Source of the DNA: Nemania diffusa
Taxonomy: Eukaryota; Ascomycota; Sordariomycetes; Xylariales; Xylariaceae
Assembly (NCBI GenBank): GCA_038501195.1
Contig: JBBPUQ010000010.1
Span: forward strand, 2,292,001-2,356,000
DNA: 64,000 nucleotides
Direction: 5' to 3'
Of the stretch, positions 37,779 to 48,200 are shown one piece after another. The position numbers and the translations under genes were made by a program. The notes beneath the pieces were generated by a model. The model saw nothing but the letters and a program-made list of their open reading frames with translations. It made no database searches and was not told the origin of the DNA. The first letter of the stretch is position 1. Each line of letters opens with the position of its first letter.

Positions 37779-37981
37779 TGTTAAAAATAAACTTTCTAAA
37801 TTGATTGAATTAATTAGTATAATTATTGTTATTATATGTTACTGCTGTTCTAAGAGATTTTTCTCTAGCATATAAAATAAGTACATAAGTAGAACCCCTT
37901 GAAACAGAAGGTACCCCCTTCTGATTAAAGCCTTCCAGCACCCAAAATACAGGGCCTAATTTACCCCCTATATATCTAACA
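37779..37981. repeat. Right LTR (203 bp)
   Basis: It is the second copy of the LTR. Its inner (left) end is A+T-converted (TGTTAAAAATAAACTTTC, where the left copy reads TGTTAGAAATAAGCCTTC), while its outer end keeps GGGCCTAATTTACCCCC. A sequence GAGATTTTTCTC inside is a small palindrome present in both copies. Confidence 0.92.
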
Positions 37982-37986
37982 GTAAT

Positions 37987-38274
37987 CATCATCATTCATC
38001 CCGCCTTCCCTACCTTATGCGTACCTACATAGGTACCCATTATCTGGGCTCTTTAGGTATCTGGGTACAATAAGCGTCACGATCCCATCTCCTCTTCTTG
38101 TTCGACCTTTCAGAATCAATGACCGTTTCGCTCGCCAACGTAACTAGAAGAGTCTAAACATTATTTCCTCCTTACGCTTCCTTACGTGTAATCCATCCAT
38201 TTGTTTTACTTTCGTCAACAGGTCTCCCTTTACCCCGCCAACTACCATACCTCACTCAACAAGCCACCACCATC
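37987..38274. promoter_or_regulatory. UBC7-type gene upstream region
   Basis: Only 288 bp separate the retrotransposon from the E2 start codon. The stretch is pyrimidine-rich from 38080 to 38270, as fungal promoters and leaders often are. It holds a GTGTAA..CAACAG pair that may be a leader intron (about 38187-38221). No TATA box is evident. Confidence 0.4.
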
Positions 38275-38854
38275 ATGGCACATGCGACAGCTCATCGTAG
38301 GCTTCTTGGGGAATATAAATCACTCTCAACCAACCCCCCCGAGGGCATCGCCGCTGGTCCTGTTAGCGAGGATGACATGTTTGTGTGGGAAGCCCTGATC
38401 CAGGGGCCCGAGGGCACTCCCTTCGAAGGCGGCATCTTCCCTGCCGAGCTCAAGTTCCCGAGAGATTATCCTCTAGCACCGCCCAAGATGACATTCCTTG
38501 GCGAGATCTTTCATCCAAACGGTCCGTATCTCTATTTCTTACTGCCATTCTCGTAGGCTCAAGTGTAGAGCATCGGCTGACAAATGCGTTCGTCTTATAG
38601 TTTACGTTAATGGCGTAGTCTGCATTTCGATCCTCCACCCTCCCGGTGACGACCCAAATCAGTACGAGCACGCCTCCGAGCGGTGGAGCCCGATTCAGTC
38701 CGTCGAAAAGATTCTTATCTCTGTCATGAGCATGCTGGCTGAGCCCAACGACGAGAGCCCGGCCAACATCGAAGCGGCGAAGATGTGGAGAGAAAACCGC
38801 GCCGAGTACGAGCAACGGGTGCGCGACGGCGTGCGCCGCATGTTAGGACTCTAG
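38275..38854 (+). CDS. ubc7: Ubiquitin-conjugating enzyme E2, UBC7/UBE2G type
   Basis: Two exons, 38275-38521 and 38601-38854, with a 79-nt intron (GTCCGT..ATAG) in phase 1, give 166 residues, the length of yeast Ubc7. The UBC fold shows [10 protein letters not shown], the [18 protein letters not shown] strand region, [14 protein letters not shown] and the HPN motif (EIFHPNVYVNG). The catalytic cysteine is C90 in NGVVCISIL. It is followed by the acidic insertion [19 protein letters not shown], which distinguishes Ubc7/UBE2G and Cdc34-type enzymes. In yeast Ubc7 builds Lys48-linked chains for ER-associated degradation, recruited by Cue1 and RING ligases such as Hrd1 and Doa10. The same role is likely here by orthology. 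There is no transmembrane tail, which argues for Ubc7 over Ubc6. Confidence 0.93.
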
Positions 38855-39884
38855 TGGATCGAAACACGACCTCCGAAGCTATCCATCCTCATGCTCAACT
38901 GCGACGCAAGGGGGATATCACAGACGATTGGGCGATCAATACGCGCAAGCTGGGACGGACAGGAGCTCCAAGATGCCGTTCGTGAGGCCGAGAGCCAGCC
39001 AGAAGCGCCCAATCAATCATTTAACCAACCACCAATTAAGCGATATATACACCCTGCATATTTTCTGACTTCAGGTTCCTTTGCCTGGGACCTAGGAGAG
39101 TTAGTTTCTAAAGTAGCAACCTCCTCTCTCCAAGACAATAACTCGAACCCGCCAGCAAATATTGAAACATCCGAGCCTGAATTGAGTTCCGAAAAGACCA
39201 ACTCCTCCACGGGTTTAAGACCGTCGGGTGACGAATAGCTAAGGCGGAAGTCTAAGTTAGCTGCTAGATGACACAGAAACGAAAACTTTTGTTTGCCCAA
39301 CTGGATACTTTTACTCAGCCACGTCAACTACTCAAAAGCTTCGACTTGGCCATCGTTAACATATTGGACTCCCTTCAACCCCGCACTCATCGTAGCATCC
39401 AACTTGGGGTTGGCAAACAGCCAGAGCCAGAGCGTACGTTGAATATGATGCGGAAAGGTTGCTTGCCGCAAATGAATAACAATAGTGATAAACTTCTCTC
39501 CTGAGATGAATTAGGATTTTATTGTAGCTCAGCGTAACTCGCCAAGCAACGCATTCTATAGTCGTATTAGTATGCATAGCATAGCGAGGCGTTTAGCACT
39601 AATTAATCCCGATTAGACTTGGGTTTTTAAGTATTTCGCCATTACCGCATGTTTCTTGCGAACAAAGTCTATTTTAATGCTAGTGTTATTTAGTTTACCT
39701 AATTATCCAGGCCCATACCAACCATTTACCATTCCCCATAGGCCTTTGTTCATGAGCAATTCACCACCGTAGACGCCGACCACATGCGCAACCATACATA
39801 GTATGTGGCGTTGTTAAAAAGCACGCCAAAATCCGTAGCATCAAACCCCCCCCATGTTCCTGGCCGAAATACAGAGCCTCTTAT
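38855..39884. other. 3' region of the E2 gene and spacer
   Basis: A plus-strand frame at 38891-39238 (115 codons) begins 37 bp after the E2 stop. It has no recognisable domain and is more likely 3' untranslated sequence. Nothing else is supported before the NIS1-like gene. Confidence 0.45.
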
Positions 39885-40379
39885 CTAGGCGGTAATCGTG
39901 ATTGTGGAGTTGAAAGAGTGAAGACTCGTCGAGCCAGAAGCCTGTGTTTGCCCATGTCAGTACTTACAAGAGGGGACAGGGGGAGAATACGGGGAAGCGG
40001 GACTTACACCGACGAGGTAGGGCACGGCGGCGACGAGCAGCCAGTCACCGGCGGGCTGGCTCTCGGGGATGGCGAGCTGGACGGTGAAGCTGTTGAGCTG
40101 CTCGATGGGGGTGCCGTAGAGGTTGGTGTAGCCGATCTGGGTGCCGATGTAAATGGTGCCGTCGGCGCCGGCGCCGCCGACGGAGGGCGAGGTCAGGCCC
40201 CAGATGATGCTGAAGTCCTCCCAGTTCTGGATGTAGATGGACGTGTCCAGCGTCACCGTGATGTTGTCGCCCGCTGCGGCCGTCGCGGGCGCGCTCAGCG
40301 AGTTGATGGTCGGCGAGGCGGAGGCGAGGGGGAGGAGGGCTGCTAGGGCGGCGGCTGAGAGGGACTTGATGGAGACCAT
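39885..40379 (-). CDS. NIS1-like small secreted protein (candidate effector)
   Basis: Two exons, 40379-40008 and 39941-39885, with a 66-nt intron (GTAAGT..ACAG) in phase 0, give 142 residues. Residues 1-21 are a clear signal peptide (Lys in the n-region, then an Ala/Leu core ending ASAS). The mature part shows SAPATAAAGD, the segment IYIQNWEDFSIIWGL, GTQIGYTNLYG and PYLVG-ASGSTS, and ends in FNSTITIT. This order matches the NIS1 family of ascomycete secreted proteins. Family knowledge: NIS1 homologues of plant pathogens interfere with immune receptor kinases, and some induce cell death when expressed in plants, but homologues also occur in non-pathogens. Without splicing the frame would end in an atypical Pro-rich tail; the spliced end restores the family pattern. 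Function in this organism is inferred. Confidence 0.8.
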
Positions 40380-42299
40380 TTTGGCGATGTGGGATGAGAT
40401 GATACCTTTTAGTGGTGTTTTGGTGTTTTGGTGTGTGTAGTGTATGGGATATCTTTATAGTTGGATAGATGCGGCGGTGAAGTGCTGAGGTGATGTGAAT
40501 GTAGTACTGGTGCGATGTGAGCTGATCTTATATATGCTCTCAAGAACGAGGCGACTGCTCATTTATATGCTTATATTAACGATGACGACGATTAGGTAAA
40601 TTTGCTAAAATCTCAACAATACGAAAAGCTTAGGCTCGTTAGCCCCAGCCCCTTACCTACAAAGCCAATTCGCTACGCAGTCACACCACATATAGCAACA
40701 TCTAACGTAGGGAGATCGATCAAGGCCCCCCCGGAAGGGTCAGCGTTGAGCGTTGACGTAGGTAGTTAGCTGGGCGTAGTCATCACGCAGTTCGGCTCAA
40801 AGAGCGGCCTGGGGAATACGAAGTGATCGACAGTGCGCAGAGTGTACAGATGCTGCCGTCCCGACAGCGCGGATGACAGCGCAGCACGAGCTCGGGCAGT
40901 GCAGGGGGTCGCATTAAGTTGGTGTCTTTGTCTTTCTGGCTGTTTAGCTTTACAAGTACATCTATCTAGGGCTCCAAGACACAAAGTCCGACGCAGCCGG
41001 GTTTGTTTTAGCCCATATTAGATACATACTTAATTACACGGAAAAGAAAAGTATCTCGTACAATATCTATCTAGATTCTTCCCTTTGGCGATACGTCGTA
41101 TAACGAGGCCATATAGGGTTAAATACAACTGATCGCTACTCTTTTTGGGTTCGATGTAAGTATCGCCAGTCCAATAGGGATGAGTCCATCATCCACCTGC
41201 ATCGGTAGTCGACATTTAAAATGCAACCTACGCATGCTGTTTCCAAACTACCCGAATAAAAAGATTTTCAATAATAACTACCTAATAACAAAAGAGACAA
41301 AGAGTAGATAGGTACTCCCAACCCAACTAGGACTCATCTATTTTCTCACCGCTTGAAAATTGGTGCCACGTGCCGACGTGAGACGAAGACAAAAAAGAGG
41401 TTGGTTGGACAACGGATGCCTGTCACTGTGTGCCGCAAAGGTCAGAGTTAATGCGGCGCATGGCGGGGAAATGCTTGCGCTTCAGCTGAATACTTTGCGT
41501 TTAGTCCTACGAGATAGGGCGTCGCCAATCAGCTCCGCGACACCGTGTCAGCTGGATGTGCCGGCCGGTAGCTGTCGTTATTACTACCATGTATACTGCG
41601 GCTAGCATGTCTCAGATCGTACGCATTTATAGTACTTATACGTAGAGTAGATAGACTAGACTTTGCTACGAGACTTTTATCTAATTATAGCTTTAACCAG
41701 GTGCCCAACATATAAATAATTTATACATAGCAACAGAATACGGCAGCATCGAATCGAATTATTTGTAAGATAAAACAACATCGTATCAACCTGCTCGGTA
41801 ATTACAAATGGACTGATGTAAGGCATAACAATATATTGTGTCTTTGTCTGTTGGGCTGTGTGTATAGTCCGTATATTCGTATATCGTGACTGAATCACGG
41901 GCATCTCACGTCACTAATCAGCCCAACGGCAGAGGCGCTGAGAAGCCCTCAACCAACCAACCACGAGCCGACTGAAGCGCCTTTCGGCTGCCGCGGATGA
42001 GACGATGCGAAACATCCCCGTCCATTCGAGAATTTCGATCGGAACGTATTCGCCTACCTAGTCCTACCAGGTGGCGCTGCGCAATTGCAGTAAACGAGCA
42101 CAGACGGGCGTGTAACGTTGTATATGTAGTATTAGCAGCCGACGCCGGACTTATCCTCACGATGAGATGTGTCATCCCGTCCTGCGCAGCCAATCAGCTC
42201 GCCGCTCGATATTAAAAGACATAAACCTCTACCATACATATCATACGCATCTCACGACCGCGCGCAGACGATCACGAAATCAGAGAATCACGGCCCCTA
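40380..42299. other. 1.9-kb intergenic region, no supported gene
   Basis: The first part should be the promoter of the NIS1-like gene. Open frames such as 41360-41605 on plus lack protein features. I see no RNA gene or repeat. Confidence 0.5.
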
Positions 42300-42740
42300 C
42301 TACACCACGTAGTTGCCACTAAGGCCCTCGACATACACGTACACGGGCGCGTATTCGCCCGACCTCAGCCATTCCAACACCCTGAGCCTGGCCTCGACGG
42401 CCCTCACGGAGACCATGTCGCAGCACAGGACCCACACGGAATCCGTCATGATGATCTGGTCGGACCCGGCCTGGGCGCGTCCGGCGAGGCGGAGCTGGAG
42501 CCGCTCGTCGGGCTCCGGGTCGCTTGGTCTTCTGCCGTGGCGCCACCTCAGCCTCGTCAATGGAGTGAGGTCGTGGAATGCGCTCTCGATGTCTCTCATG
42601 AGCCTCCTTCTGGTGCTGATAGCCCGGCTGAATAGCGCAGCGTCGGTTAATTCTTCATGCGCGGTCGACCAGTAGAGGGTTCGGTCATTTCTTGCATGCA
42701 CGATGTTGGGGTCGTTAAGGGTGAAAGTATGCGTCGCCAT
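42300..42740 (-). CDS. Hypothetical 146-residue protein
   Basis: A single-exon frame starts MATHTFTLNDPNIVHARNDR and ends GLSGNYVV, with GC-rich codons and a mix of Arg-rich helices (ISTRRRLMRDIESAFHDL, ARLRVLEWLRSGEY) unlike chance frames in this region. No signal peptide, membrane segment or known domain is visible. I do not recognise a family. An opposite-strand frame also exists, but the minus reading has better start context and amino-acid balance. Confidence 0.5.
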   Translation of the reverse strand: MATHTFTLNDPNIVHARNDRTLYWSTAHEELTDAALFSRAISTRRRLMRDIESAFHDLTPLTRLRWRHGRRPSDPEPDERLQLRLAGRAQAGSDQIIMTDSVWVLCCDMVSVRAVEARLRVLEWLRSGEYAPVYVYVEGLSGNYVV

Positions 42741-45281
42741 GATAAGACTATCTCTAGGGATGTTTTTGGCGAGTGTGGGCTTGTCTTATATTTAAGTAAG
42801 TAAGTGTGAATGGAAGCGAGGTAGGTATTTTACCTTGCAGGTATTCGGGAATTGATCAGAGCTATTTTATAGCATTCGTTGATCAGCTGAGTCCATAGAG
42901 ATGAATAGCTAGCTGCATTTATCTTAATGTATGGGATTTCCTAAAGGCTTTATACTATCTAGATCGTAAATAAACTTGAACTGATATGATCGAGCATTTT
43001 CTACAGTTCTTTAGGTCATTCTATACTTCTACGTTCCTCTGAGATTGAATGCGACACTTAGTGAACGGGAACAAAGTCTAGGAATAACCGAGCGTCGTGA
43101 CTAATCAGTGAGGTCTCTACTATGACCCCTTATAGAACACCGCCATGAGAATCATCATTGTATACTTGGAACTAGCGTAATAAAGGCGAAGAAGAGCAGG
43201 AAAGCACTTACGTCGTGAGGAAAACGTTGTACTAGGTTCTATAAGATCCGCTGAAGCTCTGTTAACTTCCATGTTATTTCTAGAAGCTTGTCTCAGACAA
43301 CCCCAACCAGCCCACGCAGTAGCTCTAACAGCTCGTCTGCCCTAGTATAAACAGTTTCGACAACCTGAACTACGAGACACTTTTCCCTTTTGCCTACAGC
43401 TATCTAAAGATGAAGTCTAGCCAGTGTTCTACCTAATACTTTAGACGACACCCTAGGAGACATATGACAATATATTTAGGACCGTTCTAGTTGCCTAGGT
43501 TGACCCCCACTTCGCCAATGATATTCTATCTCGAACCTTCGAAATCGTTGCTAGTCTGATGCTCGGGGATCAGGTGGGTAGGCAACTAGCCCCGGGGCAT
43601 TAATTGGGAGGGCAATAATACACTTGGTTAAGCGCTTAAGGTGAAATCTGGTTTAGTGACGGTTCGTGGTGGCCTTAGTGGCACACATGAAGATAACTAC
43701 GAACTTTACAATGCAATATCAAGCATGTAGTCGATATAAATACGAGGTAGTTTAGACAGAAGGCCTCTCGCAGTATCTAAACATCCGCAATTATATAGAC
43801 TTAGGCACTATGGGTACGGGAAGCGACGGAAATTGTCTCAGTATCGCTACTAGTGTGGTGGAATGATTGACTGGCTTCAATAGCATTTTAGATCATCTGC
43901 CCAGGGCTAACTATGTTGGCATTGAGATGGGTAGAACTATCGTGAGTCGGTGAACTTTTGGGCGACTAGCACTCTGGCAATGTTCGACCTCGTTTTTTTA
44001 GAGGGGTGGTAGCCTTAGGGTGGTTTATTCCTTGAAGGGGTAATTATCTTCTTAGTGGGAAGCAAAAGGATATGCTGTTGGGATGGCGTGTGTGGATCCG
44101 GCGACAGCTAAAGCACTGGCAAAACACTGCGACAGAATCTCATGATGCTAAGGGATACTATTAGAGAGAGGAAATGGCAATATGAGCAGTAGCATAGAGA
44201 GAGAACTACGCCATATAAATACCAGAACTGGAAAATATAAGATGAAATATCTTTTCTTGTTGGGAGGCTACACTATGATGTTTATCTGAGGGTATCGTGA
44301 AGCAGTTGTATAGTATGCAGTCTGTAATCTACTCAAGAAAATTGCTTGTTACTGGCATCAAGCATTATATAGATAGATATATGACTTCATCAGTGTTGTG
44401 TATCACCTTCAGTAGCAGGGGTGGGGACCAGGAGGCAAGTTGGCACTATATGTGAGAGATCTCAACATGGAGGCAGGCACGGCGGCACAAGAAGTGCAAA
44501 AAAAAGAAGCATAAGGAACGCAGGTGGGGTTCGAACCTAGCCCCTAGAATTTCACAAAAAAAGAACCGTGGGCTTAAGGCAGGCTCAATTTCCCAGGCCG
44601 GAAAACCCATCAGAGTTATTCCTGCCGACTACTTTACCACTCGACCAATGGCGGAGGGGAACGTCTGTTGAAGGGGTATGCACCTCAGCCGGTTTATATC
44701 TTTGGTTCCTAGATGCCTAGGACCTAGGTACTTCCAGAGGTAACTACCGAGGTATACATCGTACCATATGGCACATTCTCATATAAACACCTAGATAGGC
44801 CTCAAGTTCATATCACTGTAGGTAGTTAAAGGTAGACTGTTAAGCCACACTTGCCACACTTCGTGTGGCTTTTACAGATAGATAAAAAGGGGTATAAATT
44901 ATGGCAAGCTATTAAGAACTTCCCTTACTCCTAGACACACAGAATACACACGCATTCACGAGTAATACTTGCTCCTTATTGATATTCTAACTTTTAGGAG
45001 GCTACGCCTCCTAACAAGGGTATCAGTCTAAACTACCCACTTCAATATACGCTAGGAATAGATAGAAACACCTAAGCAACGCCCGCTCCCTAAGCTGACC
45101 CTCCTCATACCGCTTGATATGCTGATACTTTGGCAGCTTATATGTTAGAACCACAATGATAAATAATAGCAACGAAGTAGTCTGCCATCATAAATTTACA
45201 AAGACAACCACATGAGATCCTACGACGATATATAATCAATCCCAAAGCACCCTTCAGTGGCACCGATGAGGTGATAGCTCA
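42741..45281. other. 2.5-kb intergenic region with a tRNA-like relic
   Basis: No coding gene is supported; short protein-like patches around 43640-43720 are interrupted by stops and may be remains of an older gene. A sequence at 44523-44655 has tRNA promoter boxes on the minus strand but does not fold as a tRNA (separate entry). Confidence 0.45.
44523..44655 (-). pseudogene. tRNA-like relic with A-box and B-box
   Basis: On the minus strand TGGTCGAGTGG (near 44640-44650) matches an A-box of class II tRNAs, and GGTTCGAACCC (near 44527-44537) matches a B-box about 110 bp downstream. A GGCAGG/CCTGCC pair could form an anticodon stem holding an intron or insert. The acceptor ends do not pair and the T-stem has two mismatches, so it is probably a decayed Leu- or Ser-type tRNA gene, not an active one. 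Confidence 0.35.
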
Positions 45282-48200
45282 TCATGAGAAATCCCCCCAA
45301 TCACCACCAGAGTAATCTACAGACGCACCGGTAACGTCAGTAGTCTCAGTTACGCTGATAGTCTCGTCCACGCTAAACGTCGACACGCCAGTATCAGCGT
45401 AGTATGTCGAGTTAACATCAACGTCGACCGTTATGTTCGTCGTGACGTCCGCGCTAGTGTATGATGTAGTATCAACGTAACTTGCGTTACTGTATGTCGG
45501 GTCTGTGACTACTGTCGACGAGTTATCGATGTAGACCGTGTTGTTCGCAGTGTCCGTGTTATCGACGTAAGTGTTGTTCACAGAATAGCTAGAGTTGTCC
45601 ACATAGGTCGTGTCAGTTGCCGCATAACTATTATCCGTGTATGCTGCCTGCTCCTGAGCTCCCGCGTGGTTCTCGGCAGCGTACCCGTGATTCCCGGCAC
45701 CATGTGACTCAGCGTGTGCCGTGTGTTCCGGCTGAGCATATCCATGCGCGTTACCCTGTGCATGCTGTGGTTGAGAATGGTCGGGACGAAAAGCGGCATT
45801 TATGGCGGTGTTGATCACTGAAGCCGCGGCAGCTGCCACGTTCGGATCTATGTTTGGGCCGTCGTTGCTAGGAGGCGCTGCGCTAACTGGTGCGGGTGGG
45901 AACGGCGGGGGAGGAGGAAAATTGCCGACCATAACTGGTTGGGTCAAAGTATACTGTAGTTGCGGGTTAAAAGTAATTTGCGCTTGAGCTTGAGCATTGA
46001 AGTTTACACCTACCCCAGCTGCTAGTGTAGGGTTCTGAACGACAGGGGGTTGGCCTGGTGTTGGGATCCCAACCGGCTGGTACATCGGTTGAGAGTACAT
46101 AGGCTGAGGCTGTACTGGCTGAGGGCGTAGTGGTTGAGGATGACTCATTTGAGGATGGTTCGGTTGAGGCTGCCCAGGTTGAGGGTGCCCGGGCTGAGGT
46201 TGTACCGACTGAGGGCGTATTGGCTGAGGTTGACCCGGTTGAGGATGACCCGGTTGGGGATGTCCAGGCTGGGGGTGCCCAGGTTGAGGGTGTCCAGATT
46301 GAGGATACCCGGGTTGAGGATGCCCGGGCTGAGGATGGCCTGGCTGAGGATGGCCTGGCTGAGGATGGCCTGGCTGTGGTGGTCCTGCTTGAAGTTGGCC
46401 TGGCTGAGGGTACCCGGGTTGAGGGTGTCCTGGATGATACGCTGGCTGCGGTTGTGGCTGTTGTGGTTTACCGGGTTGGTATTGCTGACCCACTGGCATT
46501 TGCTGATGTTGAGGAGCCGCACCAGGGATGCCTTGGGCCTGCGGAGGCGCTGTCTGGGCATGAGCCAGCGGCGGACGGTTCGTACTCGCGTAGAGCTTGC
46601 TCGCAAGCTGAGCGCCGGCAGCACCACTCACTCCCATGGACTCGGCCACTGCGAATCAAACGTTAGCAATTTCACCTCACAGCAAAAAATGTACTCGTTC
46701 CATAGGTATGTGGAGCCCCTGAGGCACAGAATAGGCCAGGCAGGAGAGTTCTCTCTCGATAGTGTGAAAAGGGGTAGAAAGTGTTGTAGGATGAAACTTA
46801 CTGACGGCACCACCAAATCCAACGGCGGTTTGTTTAAGAGCGGGATTCTTTAACATCTTCTTGGCCCATTTCTTCATCCCTTTGCCTGCATCCGAGAGAG
46901 CTGCAGTGGCTTGGGCGGAGGTGAATGGTTTCCCCTGAACTGTAGTACCAGGCGGACGTTGCACGAACTGTTGTTGCTGTTGCTGTGCCACCGGTGGCGG
47001 TGCAAACTGCTGTTGACCAACCATCGGCGAGCCCGCTACCGGAGACGACATGGTCATCTGTGGCTTTTGAGGCTGGCCAGGTGCCATCTGCGGCTGGTAG
47101 AACATTGTCTGTTGCTGGTGTGGCTGGTTGGCCGCAGGCTGGTGTCCGACAACATGGGTTTGACCTGGATGCGCTTGGGGTGTCTGCTGCTGAGGTGGCT
47201 TCATCTGTACTGGAGATGAGACTGCCCCATATGCTAAGCCTACTTGGGACGAGTACATTGTTGGATTCTGTTGAAATTGCATTCCGTGCTGCTGAGTCGG
47301 TCCTCCCGGCGCTGCTTGCGTTGGCTGTTGCCCAACCGCAGCGTGCTGCATATTGACTGCAGGCTTAGCATAGTTGTTAGGCATCGGCTGCTGTGTGGGT
47401 GGCGGAGTAGAATTAGATCCAACTTGCGACGGGAGGGGTGTTACCTGACCAGGAAGCATTGGATAGGGTTTCGCCGGTGGGTTTGCTGGTGGGGGTGGTA
47501 TTGTATAGGAGTGAGCAGGAGGCTTTATATTCCCCGTCTGTTGAGCGAAAGCATGGCTTGGCATCGATGGTGGTCTAACGGGTGCAGTAGTTGTATGGTT
47601 AGTATTAGGATTAGCCCCGTTATTAGGACCCGTGAGAGTATTCATGGTGGCAAATGCGTTCGATGGAGTAGAGCTTTGTGAGACGTGAAGAGATGCTATT
47701 GACTGAGCTGGGGATGATACTTGGCTCTGTAGTGGGGAGACAGGCTGCATCGCAGGAGAAGCTTGTTGATGCTGAGGCGGTGATGGAAGTGGTGGCGGGT
47801 ATCCGACGAGCGGCTGAACGTTAGATTGGTGACCTGGCGACGTAGTCGTAGCGGGTTGTTGCCAATTCGGGTTCTGATTTGCAACCTGCGGATGTCCAAC
47901 CGTGGGTGGTCGAACTACTGAATGAGGAGAGGCATTACCTTGTCCTTGAGGTTGGTGAAGTGCTTGTTGTGCGGGTGTTGTAACAGGAACTTGAGGAGGC
48001 CGATTCACAGTTGAGGTGGGCATATTGGCTTGTGGTTGCTGAGAGGGATTATTTATATAATGAGGGAAGTTGCCATGCGGCCCAGGCTGGTGAGGTTGGT
48101 TTGTGTGTGTGATATTGCCTGTCTGAGAGGGTGGAGGATGAGGACCAACAGCGGCAGGCATCTGCGAGACGGAGGGGTTCGAAGCATGCCCTGAAGGCCT

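Larger units (their letters stand above)
32149..37986. mobile_element. RIP-degraded LTR retrotransposon, complete with target-site duplication
   Basis: The element spans 32154-37981 (5828 bp). It starts TGTTAG, ends TCTAACA, and is flanked by the identical 5-bp sequence GTAAT at 32149-32153 and 37982-37986, the signature of integrase-mediated insertion. Two 203-bp direct repeats bound it. The interior has lost almost all G and C on both strands, so no gag or pol frame survives and I cannot tell Copia from Gypsy; 5.8 kb with 200-bp LTRs is compatible with a Copia-type element. The strand is undetermined. This degree of C-to-T and G-to-A conversion is what RIP does to repeated DNA in Pezizomycotina. 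Confidence 0.9.

Noticed and set aside
38891..39238. Possible small gene just after the E2 gene
   Set aside because: No recognisable domain, starts 37 bp after the E2 stop, most likely 3' untranslated sequence.
46130..46853. Leu/Arg- or Glu/Asp-rich plus-strand frames
   Set aside because: They result from the 15-bp coding repeat on the minus strand, whose period keeps every frame open.
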